DNA of 34,501 nt, taken from Anaerolineae bacterium. Its GTDB lineage: Bacteria; Chloroflexota; Anaerolineae; Aggregatilineales; Phototrophicaceae. Position numbers and translations under genes: made by a program. Position 1 is the stretch's first letter; each line of letters opens with the position of its first letter. The stretch is from contig JAUZRW010000248.1 of assembly GCA_030950085.1 (NCBI GenBank), forward strand, positions 1 through 34,501, read 5' to 3'. The notes under the pieces are model-generated. The model was not told the DNA's origin, did not search any database, and saw nothing but the letters and a program-made list of their open reading frames with translations. Of this stretch, positions 17,453 through 24,961 are shown piece by piece.

Positions 17453-18520
17453 TTACCCTTTCACTGCGCCAATCAATAAACCGCGTGCAATGAAACGCTC
17501 CAAAATAATAGCGAGGATGATAATCGGTGCAACCATCAACATCACCAGCACAGAGATATTCCACCACTGCGGACCCCGAGTCGCATTTTGGGCAGCGACT
17601 AACAAAGGCATAGTTTGAGTATCCGCACCTGACAAGAACAAGGCTAGCACATATTCATTCCACGCAAAAACTAGCACAATCAGGAATGTGGCAACCAAAC
17701 CCGGTACGGATAGTGGCAAAACAATTTTTATCAAAGTTTGATAGCGATTCGCGCCGTCAATAAAGGCACTTTCTTCTAATTCAATCGGAATACCGGAAAA
17801 ATAATCACGCATGAACCAGATAACCAATGGAATGTTCACGGCTGTATAGGTGATAATCAGTGCCGCATGGGTATTGAGCAAACCTAAGCGTTGGAACAAA
17901 ACATAAATCGGAATAATCACCGCTACAGGGGGTAACATACGCTGCGAAATAATCCAGAACGCGATATCATCATTCCCCATACTGCGCTCAAAGCGGCGAC
18001 CAATTGTAAATGCTAGTAAAAAATAGATCGAAAGTGCCAAAACAACTGCAATTATCCAGTGTAGTTTGGCAACGACAATCAGCAGAATGGCTAATAAGAT
18101 ACAAGCCAGAAAGGTCATAATCAGACCAATTTTTGGGCGATAGGTAAACCGATTCAACGCATAAGACGCAGCAGCACCAATAATCAGCGCGAAAATCGAA
18201 CTCCATATCGCAACTGTCATGGTGTTGATATATGGGCGCGTCACCAAATTGCCCGATTCAGCCAGTAAGTAATTCCATGCGTGCGTTGAGGGTTCGTAAT
18301 CGCCATAAGGCAAAAAGCGCGGACCCACATTAACATCAATCGGCAACTTAAAGGCTGTCACCACTACCCAATACAAGGGAAACAACACGACAAATGACCA
18401 TAGACCAAGAAAAATATACGAGATAATCATTGAACCCGGTGCCGGCCTAAAGGGGTCGGAACTGGAAAAAAGACGCTGAATGAACGATACCTGAGTCTGC
18501 TCTGTTTTATCTGTCATCAT
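17453..18520 (-). CDS. ABC sugar transporter permease (MalG type), enlarged
   Basis: 355 residues from the ATG at 18520, which overlaps the stop of the upstream permease (TGATG) and has GGAG 8-11 bases before it; a longer in-frame reading to 18640 lies wholly inside the other permease gene and is rejected. Helix 1 SYIFLGLWSFVVLFPLYWVV, the periplasmic loop with FLPYGDYEPSTHAWNYLL, and the EAA loop LEESAFIDGANRYQTLIKIVLPL are typical. The C-terminus FIARGLLIGAVKG is standard. Unusually, about 65 residues with two extra hydrophobic helices (IGLIMTFLACILLAILLIVV and IIAVVLALSIYFLLAF) sit between RFTYRPK and RMLPPVAVIIPIYV, where MalG-type proteins normally have a direct join. It pairs with the permease at 18520-19677. 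Confidence 0.88.
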   Translation of the reverse strand: MMTDKTEQTQVSFIQRLFSSSDPFRPAPGSMIISYIFLGLWSFVVLFPLYWVVVTAFKLPIDVNVGPRFLPYGDYEPSTHAWNYLLAESGNLVTRPYINTMTVAIWSSIFALIIGAAASYALNRFTYRPKIGLIMTFLACILLAILLIVVAKLHWIIAVVLALSIYFLLAFTIGRRFERSMGNDDIAFWIISQRMLPPVAVIIPIYVLFQRLGLLNTHAALIITYTAVNIPLVIWFMRDYFSGIPIELEESAFIDGANRYQTLIKIVLPLSVPGLVATFLIVLVFAWNEYVLALFLSGADTQTMPLLVAAQNATRGPQWWNISVLVMLMVAPIIILAIILERFIARGLLIGAVKG

Positions 18521-19677
18521 CAAATCAACTCCAATAAACGCCGCCGAATAATATTCACAAAGGCGAGGGCAATAAATGTCACCACAAATAAGAGCGCATA
18601 GGCAAGTGCTGCCGATGTACCTAAGTCCAACGCTCGCCACAAACTATAAGCATGAAGTGAAACCGATTCAGTGGCAGTGCCGGGTCCTCCATACGTCAAC
18701 ACATTGGGCAAGTCAATAATCTTGAAAGACTCAATCAAGCGAATGAGAATCACTGTCGTACTCACAGGAATCACTTGCGGCATAATAATATGGCGGAACA
18801 TAGATAAGCGATTTGCCCCATCCACCATAGCAGCTTCAAATATTTCGCGGGGGATGCCTTCTAGTGCTGCCAGTAGAATGATGAACATGAAGGGTGTCCA
18901 TTGCCATGTATCGCCGATGATAATGGCTGTCCGTGCGCCCCACGGCGTTGCCACAAATGAGAAATTAGCCAAGCCGATGTTATACCAAATATCTGCAAAG
19001 GGTCCTTTTTGAGTATCGACTATCATGCGAAATAAAAAGCCGATTCCGACAGGGGTTATCATCATTGGCAACAAAAACATCACGCGGAAAATGCGCTTGC
19101 CCGGCAAATTCTGAGTCAGCATCATTGCCAACCCTAAACCAAGTAGATATTGCAGTGTTACGCCGATAAAAACAAAAATCAGTGTGACAACAAGCGTACC
19201 CGGTAATCCGCTTTCGGGCGTTAGGGTCGCTACAGCTAAATAGGCAAGTGCTGTTGCGATAATAATCGTAATCACACGCATCATTGTACTAAAGGGATTA
19301 GCACGTTCACTACGAATATGATTTAAGAGCATCACAAGCATGAAAGCAAGAAAAGCGAAGAATAACACCCACCCGAATATCGTCGGGTCTTCAATGCGCC
19401 CTAAAAAGCGCCGTTGCTCGCTGCCAAAAAATATTTTTTTGAAATTCGCTAATCCAACATAATTAATTTCAAAGCCACCCGGTACAAATCTAATCCGTGC
19501 GAATGAGGCAAATAACGACACAATTAACGGAAAGACCGAGAGAAAGAGAATGATTAAGATAGCCGGCATCAACAAAACATTACTTGCATCAGTCCAGCCG
19601 CGAATACGCTCTTCTAATGTGATATTTTTTTGTTTAGGTCTCTTAGGTTTTCCATGGGTATCCGGTGCAACTTGCAT
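18520..19677 (-). CDS. ABC sugar transporter permease (MalF type), enlarged
   Basis: 385 residues from the ATG at 19677, chosen because AAGGAGG ends 6 bases upstream; a start at 19707 would place that ribosome site inside the gene. A basic cytoplasmic N-terminus (KPKRPKQK) leads to helix 1 (LLMPAILIILFLSVFPLIVSL), a FVGLANF-like loop (NYVGLANFKKIF), and the permease domain from about residue 160. The EAA loop is EAAMVDGANRLSMFRHIIMPQV, and the C-terminal YGGPGTATESVSLHAY is typical of sugar permeases. Family members are usually about 290-310 residues; here an extra ~80-residue block with two hydrophobic helices (near GWVLFFAFLAFMLVMLL and VITIIIATALAYLAVATL) precedes the domain. The stop overlaps the next start. 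No ATPase is encoded nearby. Confidence 0.88.
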   Translation of the reverse strand: MQVAPDTHGKPKRPKQKNITLEERIRGWTDASNVLLMPAILIILFLSVFPLIVSLFASFARIRFVPGGFEINYVGLANFKKIFFGSEQRRFLGRIEDPTIFGWVLFFAFLAFMLVMLLNHIRSERANPFSTMMRVITIIIATALAYLAVATLTPESGLPGTLVVTLIFVFIGVTLQYLLGLGLAMMLTQNLPGKRIFRVMFLLPMMITPVGIGFLFRMIVDTQKGPFADIWYNIGLANFSFVATPWGARTAIIIGDTWQWTPFMFIILLAALEGIPREIFEAAMVDGANRLSMFRHIIMPQVIPVSTTVILIRLIESFKIIDLPNVLTYGGPGTATESVSLHAYSLWRALDLGTSAALAYALLFVVTFIALAFVNIIRRRLLELI

Positions 19678-20007
19678 ACCATACCTCCTTCGACGATTTA
19701 CGGTCATACTGCGGCATACAGCTTACTTACGAATATGGGGAATAGTTGATTCGCAGTATGCCATTTAAGGGGACGAATTCATATTCAATAATTCATGATA
19801 TAGGAGCGAGACAGACCTCACAGTAGCACCACACAACAACGTAAACACTCGAAAATGCACATGGCAGACGAGATATATCTCGTCCCCCTTACAAGTCATA
19901 ATGAGTAGGGACGGCATACATGCCGTCCGCTGCCCACCAACCTGTTATAACGCTATTTAATGGTCGTACCCACCCTCATCTCGCCCCTACATTTAATTTA
20001 GAACAAT
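19678..20007. repeat. Intergenic stretch with several palindromes between binding-protein and permease genes
   Basis: This 330-base gap has no supported gene. It holds an 18-base perfect palindrome GACGAGATATATCTCGTC (19867-19884) and a 9-bp stem GGACGGCAT / ATGCCGTCC (19909-19917 with 19920-19928) preceded by GTAG. On the minus strand near 19980-20000 there is a GTAGGGGCGAGATGAG half-element. All share a GTAGGG or GTAAGGG head with the hairpin at 1173. In an operon this would favour uneven expression of binding protein and permeases. Confidence 0.6.
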
Positions 20008-21492
20008 CTAGTCAGCGCCAATTGTGCCGCGATAGGCTTCTAGTTGGGCATCACGTCCGAGTTCATCAGTGATTTCTTCCCAACGGTCATAGATTTCTTG
20101 TGCGGCTTCTTCGGCAGTGAATTCACCAGCAAGGAATTGGCTCAATACGGTATCGAGTACAACACCTTGATAACGTTGATTCTGCGGAATACGCAAATCA
20201 AGCACCATATTCGGGCTATTGAGGCTGTCTTGAATCGCACCAAGATAATTCTCGGCACTCATTTCATCAAAGCCAGCATCTAGCCACGGAGCAAGTTCTT
20301 CAAACTGTGATGTCCGATACGGATTGAAACCTGTAGAACCAATTGTCACATCGACATTAGCTTGTGCCGGCGCACTCATGTAAGCAAACAGTGCGTAAGC
20401 TGCGGCTTGTGTTTCTTCATCGGCAGCCGCACTGACAGCACCCGACCAACCACCAAAGGCAGCAAACGGCGCATGATTCACACCGTCAACGGCGTAGGGG
20501 CAAAGTTCTTCAGTGCAATCCACCAACTCGCCTGTGGTACGGTCAACAATTTGTGTTGAACCCGGCAAAACCACTGCGCCGACCAAACCATTGACTGTCG
20601 ATTGTTCTGGGTCAACGGCTAATGAGCCAATATCGCCCCAATCGAGAGTCAAAGCACAACGTCCGGTTACAAATAGCGAACGGGTATCGCCGACATTGAG
20701 AGTCTGTTCGTCGGGGGGACCATATTGATTGGTTTCTCCATAAATTTCGAGCGCACGGATGAAACCAGCATTATTGACCAGTGGTGTGAAGTCTTCTGTG
20801 TCGAAGAATACACCTTGCGATGTTCCCTGACTTTGAAGCATACCGGATGCAATCGAAGTAATCCACCAATAACTCTGTTGGCTACGTGCCTTCGAGATAC
20901 AACTGCCATAATCTTCACGACCATCATCATTCATATCTGTACCATTAGCCGCTGCCGCAATTGCTAAATAATCATCCCATGTCTCTGGCGGCTCCATACC
21001 GAGTTCTTCCAAAACATCGGTGCGATAGTACACAATATGGAAGTCGCCGTCTAATGGAATCGTATAAACACTGCCCTGATAACTGGCACTGAAGTCACGG
21101 AAGAAGCTGCTGACATCATCCCATTCAATCGAAGCATCATCAGCAATGAAGCCTGTCAAGTCAGCGAGATAGCCCGGCACAACATAGTCTACCATCCATT
21201 GTGGCGCAAAAATGAAGGCATCAAAGCTGTTTGTGCCGGTGGCTTGGTCAGTGAGGATACTCTGATATAAATCAGAGAACGGTACGGTCACAACATTAAC
21301 TTCTACACCTGTCAGTTCAGCGAATTCTGCACCACGACGTTGCAGTGGTTCAGCAATTTGTGGTCCTGTGAATGTCACCACATCGAGGGTAATACCGCTA
21401 AAATCCATTTCTTGGGCGGAGGTCAGGCTCAGGCTGCCAAACAATAACAACATGAACATAGCCAAGACGACAATAGGTCGGTAGCTCTTCAT
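20008..21492 (-). CDS. ABC-transporter sugar-binding protein (family 1)
   Basis: 494 residues from the ATG at 21492, chosen for GAGGAGA at 21501-21507 and because the signal peptide then starts correctly (MKSYRPIVVLAM). The hydrophobic core spans 7-23 with a signal peptidase I site after TSA (A26); no lipobox cysteine is present. The mature part has features of SBP_bac_1 proteins: VDVVTF-like first strand (LDVVTFTGPQIAEPL), FDAFIFAPQWMVDYV, YTIPLDGDFHIVYYRTDVLEELGMEPPETWDDYLA, and FGGWSGAVSAAADEETQAAAYALFAYM. It contains four cysteines (SCIS, RCAL, DCTEELC) that could form two disulfides. It heads a minus-strand series with two permeases and faces a LacI gene. The ligand is unknown; the kinase/deaminase pair nearby suggests an aminosugar or its oligomer. 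Confidence 0.88.
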   Translation of the reverse strand: MKSYRPIVVLAMFMLLLFGSLSLTSAQEMDFSGITLDVVTFTGPQIAEPLQRRGAEFAELTGVEVNVVTVPFSDLYQSILTDQATGTNSFDAFIFAPQWMVDYVVPGYLADLTGFIADDASIEWDDVSSFFRDFSASYQGSVYTIPLDGDFHIVYYRTDVLEELGMEPPETWDDYLAIAAAANGTDMNDDGREDYGSCISKARSQQSYWWITSIASGMLQSQGTSQGVFFDTEDFTPLVNNAGFIRALEIYGETNQYGPPDEQTLNVGDTRSLFVTGRCALTLDWGDIGSLAVDPEQSTVNGLVGAVVLPGSTQIVDRTTGELVDCTEELCPYAVDGVNHAPFAAFGGWSGAVSAAADEETQAAAYALFAYMSAPAQANVDVTIGSTGFNPYRTSQFEELAPWLDAGFDEMSAENYLGAIQDSLNSPNMVLDLRIPQNQRYQGVVLDTVLSQFLAGEFTAEEAAQEIYDRWEEITDELGRDAQLEAYRGTIGAD

Positions 21493-21516
21493 AAAGAAAT
21501 TCTCCTCAGTAAACAT

Positions 21517-21522
21517 ATTATA
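21517..21522 (-). promoter_or_regulatory. -10 box of the minus-strand binding-protein gene
   Basis: TATAAT on the minus strand puts the start of transcription near 21510, with the GAGGAGA site at 21501-21507 and the ATG at 21492. The -35 position (about 21540-21545) reads AGAAAA and is poor, which suggests that an activator or a strong regulator site is needed. Confidence 0.55.
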
Positions 21523-21532
21523 TAGAACAGAT

Positions 21533-21551
21533 TGTGTCATTTTCTGACACA
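21533..21551. promoter_or_regulatory. Inverted repeat over the -35 region of the binding-protein promoter
   Basis: TGTGTCA-N5-TGACACA has perfect 7-base arms. It overlaps the expected -35 position and differs from the LacI-type operators beside it, so a second regulator may bind here. Confidence 0.5.
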
Positions 21552-21552
21552 C

Positions 21553-21570
21553 CATGGCATCGGTACCACA
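21553..21570. promoter_or_regulatory. LacI operator O1 (imperfect)
   Basis: CATGGCATCGGTACCACA matches operator O2 at 15 of 18 positions, with the same ATCGGTACC core. It lies just upstream of the binding-protein promoter. Its centre is 55 bases from that of O2, about five helical turns. Confidence 0.7.
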
Positions 21571-21607
21571 CATTTACAAATGCTTTCTGCAAAATTGTGA
21601 TACAATC

Positions 21608-21625
21608 TATGGTATCGGTACCATA
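21608..21625. promoter_or_regulatory. LacI operator O2 (near-perfect palindrome)
   Basis: TATGGTATCGGTACCATA is an 18-base palindrome with 8 of 9 pairs matching and a central CG, the hallmark of LacI-family operators. It sits right after a possible -10 (TACAAT, 21601-21606) for the LacI gene that starts at 21689, so it would autoregulate that gene and, with O1, control the divergent transporter. Confidence 0.75.
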
Positions 21626-21688
21626 TACCAATGATTATACCCATAAAACAAGATAGCTGTCAAATAATTTTTGAGATTTCGCCAACCT

Positions 21689-22717
21689 ATGAAAAAAAAG
21701 CGTCCAACTATCCGTGATGTTGCAAAACTTGCCGGAGTTGCTGCTATCACAGTCTCCAGAGTTATTAACAATTCTGGCTATACCAGTGATGAAACTCGTG
21801 ACCGTGTAGAACGTGCCATCGCAGAGCTCAATTATATCCCTAACAGTCTCTCACAGAGTTTACGCTTCCAGACAACCAACACTGTTGCCCTCATCGTTTC
21901 CGACATCACAAATCCATTTTGGACAACCATCACTCGTGGGGTTGAGGATGTGTGCAATGACCATGATTTGCACGTTATCCTCTGCAACACAGATGAAAAA
22001 GAAGCAAAACTATCCAAGTATGTTAATATGCTGCTCCAACGTCAAACAGATGGCTTTATCCTCGTGCCAACCAGTGCAGCAAGCATCAACAATGTGACGA
22101 CTATCCTGCAAAAGCATGTCCCGCTTGTTATCTTAGACCGTCAATTACCACAGGTCGATGTTGATATTGTGCGCGGTGATTCTGTAGAAGGAGCTTATCA
22201 ACTGACGCGCTACCTCATTGAACTCGGTCATCAACGGATTGCGATGTTCTCTGGTCCCATAGAAATTTCGACCAGTGAGCAGCGTATCGAAGGGTATAAA
22301 CGCGCCTTACAAGAGGCTGATATCGCTATTGATGATGAACTGATTACCTTTAGTGGGTATACCGAAGCAGGAGGACGTAAAATGGCGCTGCATATGCTAG
22401 GAAATGTCCAACCTACCCCAACAGCCCTCTTTGCTGCCAATAACTTTATTGCCGTTGGGATTCTACGTGCCTTATACCAATTGGAACTTCGTGTACCACA
22501 AGATATATCAGTTGTCAGTTTTGATGATTTGCCATTCGACACCTTGCCCGAACCCTTCTTAACAGTCGTCGCCCAAGCCCCCTATGAACTCGGTATGAAA
22601 GCGGCTGAATTATTGATTGGACGTATTTCTGGGGAGCGCACCCATACCGAAGAAATCACCTTACCTGTCGAAGTCATTGTGCGGAAATCTTGTGCGCCAC
22701 CTAAATCTCAAATATAG
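21689..22717 (+). CDS. LacI-family transcriptional regulator of the divergent sugar transporter
   Basis: 342 residues. The start at the ATG 21689 gives the standard family N-terminus MKKKRPTIRDVAKLAG; an in-frame TTG at 21671 adds six residues with no ribosome site. The helix-turn-helix is at about 6-28 (TIRDVAKLAGVAAITVSRVINN). The effector domain shows VALIVSDITNPFWTTITRGVEDV, DGFILVPTSA, VPLVILDRQLP, YLIELGHQRIAMFSGP, PTALFAANNFIAVGILRAL and ISVVSFDDLPF. It is divergent from the binding-protein gene across 196 bases that hold two matching operators, so repression of both directions, lifted by the imported sugar, is the likely mode. The effector is unknown. Confidence 0.92.
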   Translation: MKKKRPTIRDVAKLAGVAAITVSRVINNSGYTSDETRDRVERAIAELNYIPNSLSQSLRFQTTNTVALIVSDITNPFWTTITRGVEDVCNDHDLHVILCNTDEKEAKLSKYVNMLLQRQTDGFILVPTSAASINNVTTILQKHVPLVILDRQLPQVDVDIVRGDSVEGAYQLTRYLIELGHQRIAMFSGPIEISTSEQRIEGYKRALQEADIAIDDELITFSGYTEAGGRKMALHMLGNVQPTPTALFAANNFIAVGILRALYQLELRVPQDISVVSFDDLPFDTLPEPFLTVVAQAPYELGMKAAELLIGRISGERTHTEEITLPVEVIVRKSCAPPKSQI

Positions 22718-22753
22718 CGCCAGAGAAGCGTTCTCCATCCGACACTATCCATG

Positions 22754-23791
22754 TTAGCGCGTAATGGTCACTTTTGTCAGTCCTTCAGGATGGTCTACAT
22801 CATGCCCCTTAGCCTCTGCCAGACGATAAGCAAACATCTGACCCGGTATAACCGCACACACCGGACTCAACCATTCCGGCATATCCGGTAACTTGACCGA
22901 TTTGACACCTAATGAACAGGCTTCATTATCATTGCTAAAAACAATACACTCAGCTTGACGTTCCTGATTGAGTTTTTTCAGCAAATCCACCAATAAAGGC
23001 AGTGTTTTCCCTTTGGGAGCAATGACCAAGACCGGAAAACCGCGTGAAATAATCGCAATGGGACCATGCCGAAAATCCGCTTCACTATATTCTTCACCGA
23101 CGACATAACACAATTCTTTGATTTTCAGCGCCACTTCATAAGCTGTCGAGTAGTTGAGACCGCGCCCAATCACTGCGATGCGTTCAATATAGCGATAACG
23201 CTCTGCCCAATCATTGATAACCTGTGCATTGGTCAACGTTTCAGCGACAAATTTCGGTAGATGGGCTAAGTCTTCTAACATCGTTGCATCATCCACGAGA
23301 TAGGCTGTCAACATAGCCAAAGCTGTGAGTTGTGCGGTATAAGTTTTTGTCGCCGCGACAGATTGCTCTTCGCCACAACGCAACCAGATATGGTATTCAG
23401 CCGCTTGTGCCATGTGCGATTCAGGGTCATTGGTAATACTGAGGGTCTTCGCCCCTTGCTTACGGGCATCGGTCACAATTTGGGCAACATCAACTGATTT
23501 GCCGGATTGTGAAATGCCGATAACAAAGGCTTGAGACATATCAATTTGCGCTCCATAGAGTGTATGCGCGGAAGGAGTCGCCAGTGCAACCGGCATCCCA
23601 GCAAAAATCCCTAGTGTATATTGTGCATAACGAGCCGCATTGTCTGATGTTCCGCGTGCTGCTATCATCACAAATGTCGGCTTTGCCTCGCGGATAGCTT
23701 GTGTAATCTGCTTGACATTCTCAGCCTCTTCGGTCAGCAACCTTTGAATCACATCCGGCTGCTCATGTATTTCACTGTGCAAATACGACAT
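22754..23791 (-). CDS. SIS-domain aminosugar-6-phosphate deaminase/isomerase (NagB-II / GlmS-isomerase type)
   Basis: 345 residues from the ATG at 23791 (GGGG 5 bases upstream; a longer reading to 23833 overlaps the kinase gene). It resembles the isomerase half of GlmS without the glutaminase half. Two SIS domains are seen: AARGTSDNAARYAQY, then ISQSGKSVDVAQ (the phosphosugar-binding S-Q-S-G), GEEQSVAATKTYTAQL, and in the second half VIGRGLNYSTAYEVALKIKELCYV with the catalytic-type E, then DFRHGPIAI with the ring-opening H. The C-terminus DHPEGLTKVTITR matches the GlmS tail that closes the site. Lacking glutaminase, it should work as glucosamine-6-phosphate deaminase (GlcN6P to fructose-6-P and ammonia) rather than synthase. 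It follows a BadF-type kinase by 17 bases in the same operon. Other sugar isomerases of this fold (AgaS, FrlB) cannot be excluded. Confidence 0.85.
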   Translation of the reverse strand: MSYLHSEIHEQPDVIQRLLTEEAENVKQITQAIREAKPTFVMIAARGTSDNAARYAQYTLGIFAGMPVALATPSAHTLYGAQIDMSQAFVIGISQSGKSVDVAQIVTDARKQGAKTLSITNDPESHMAQAAEYHIWLRCGEEQSVAATKTYTAQLTALAMLTAYLVDDATMLEDLAHLPKFVAETLTNAQVINDWAERYRYIERIAVIGRGLNYSTAYEVALKIKELCYVVGEEYSEADFRHGPIAIISRGFPVLVIAPKGKTLPLLVDLLKKLNQERQAECIVFSNDNEACSLGVKSVKLPDMPEWLSPVCAVIPGQMFAYRLAEAKGHDVDHPEGLTKVTITR

Positions 23792-23808
23792 ATTTTCCCC
23801 ATTGTTTT

Positions 23809-24723
23809 TTATATATTCCGTGTCTTTTCGCATGTTATTTGTGCCAGTAATGCCGCCCCAACCATCGGCGGATACTTAGCCTGTGGATGTTTTGGCAAGT
23901 TCAATTTTTCAAGCACTTGTGAACTTAACAGATTTTGCGATTCTAATAAACCACCTGCAAATGCAATCTGCGGCTTGTCCATATCTAATTGACGAATAGT
24001 CGCTTGCGCGAGATGCACCAAATCATTGGCGGCTATTGTGATAATATCTTGTGCTTGTTTATCCCCGGATTCGGCTTCTTCTAGCACAAGCCGCGATAAT
24101 TTTGCAATATTCGATACAGGCATTTGTTTTTGACCATACAACCACGCGAGTATCTCAGTAGATTGTGTGAGATTCAGTTCATCCATAATCCGTGGCTTAA
24201 GACTCGTTGTATCTTCTAATTGCCCATCAAATGCTTTGGTCACGACCCGTAATGCTTGCATCCCAATCCAATAGCCACTGCCCTCATCGCCGAGTAAATA
24301 ACCCCAGCCGCCAACTTGTACTGCCTCACCATCGGCATTGATGCCCAAGGCGACACTGCCTGTACCTGCTAATAACAAAATCCCTTCTCGCGCTCCATTA
24401 GCACCCACTAGCGCAATTTCATTATCAGAAGCTGCCGCCACAGGCACATCTGCTAACACGCCATGAATCACACTATGTAACCAATCCCGTGCATAAACTG
24501 CTGATGCCCCTGCGATACCAATCCCCACAGCACAAACAGATTCGTCTATGTGTGAAAGAGCCTCACGCATCGCACTATGAATCAAACTTGTCGCTGAATC
24601 ACGCCCAATGATACTCGGATTCGCTGTGCCGCGCCGTGTTATAACCTGTATTTGCATTTTCTCGTCTACAATGGCAACACGCAGATTACTACCGCCGCCA
24701 TCAATACCCATAAACAGCGTCAT
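23809..24723 (-). CDS. BadF/BadG-family kinase, probable glucosamine or N-acetylglucosamine kinase
   Basis: 304 residues. ASKHA-fold ATPase: phosphate-1 motif MGIDGGGSNLRVAIVD (near 6-20), AVGIGIAGASA, SDNEIALVGA, phosphate-2 LLLAGTGSVALGINADG, the GWGYLLGDEGSGYWIG segment diagnostic of N-acetylglucosamine/glucosamine kinases, and FAGGLLES near the C-terminus (adenosine site). The ATG at 24723 is preferred over the adjacent GTG at 24726 because GGGG lies 5 bases before it. The next gene is the SIS deaminase, so the pair would turn glucosamine into GlcN6P and then fructose-6-P. A NagA deacetylase is not in the window, which leaves open whether the substrate is glucosamine or N-acetylglucosamine. 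Confidence 0.85.
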   Translation of the reverse strand: MTLFMGIDGGGSNLRVAIVDEKMQIQVITRRGTANPSIIGRDSATSLIHSAMREALSHIDESVCAVGIGIAGASAVYARDWLHSVIHGVLADVPVAAASDNEIALVGANGAREGILLLAGTGSVALGINADGEAVQVGGWGYLLGDEGSGYWIGMQALRVVTKAFDGQLEDTTSLKPRIMDELNLTQSTEILAWLYGQKQMPVSNIAKLSRLVLEEAESGDKQAQDIITIAANDLVHLAQATIRQLDMDKPQIAFAGGLLESQNLLSSQVLEKLNLPKHPQAKYPPMVGAALLAQITCEKTRNI

Positions 24724-24829
24724 CACTGCCCCATATTTTATCTATCAGGAGTTACGCGCTTCAATACAAAAATCATCGATATGATAATGTGTTACGCTCA
24801 AAATAACAATCAACTGCGCGAGTCCTAAG

Positions 24830-24835
24830 ATTATA
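24830..24835 (-). promoter_or_regulatory. Possible -10 box of the kinase/deaminase operon
   Basis: TATAAT on the minus strand, about 107 bases before the kinase start, with no clear -35. It would give a leader of roughly 100 bases. A GTAGGGGCAGCC half-repeat lies next to it at 24858-24869. The rest of the 238-base divergent gap to trehalose synthase shows no operator like those of the two LacI systems. Confidence 0.35.
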
Positions 24836-24961
24836 ACCCTTAAAATCACAAAAAACGTAGGGGCAGCCGAAAATAGGCGTATATTTTCATCCACCACCCC
24901 TAGAATTATGAATTTCGGGTACAATAGGCGCATTAAATCTTGTGCTGGAAAAGGGTTGATG

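Noticed and set aside
17292-17618. 108-codon open frame over the FAH leader and permease end
   Set aside because: It runs through repeat copy A and opposite the permease C-terminus, with no coding signs of its own.
18521-18640. N-terminal extension of the MalG-type permease by 40 residues
   Set aside because: It lies fully inside the upstream permease gene and has no ribosome site; the TGATG overlap with GGAG before it gives a better start.
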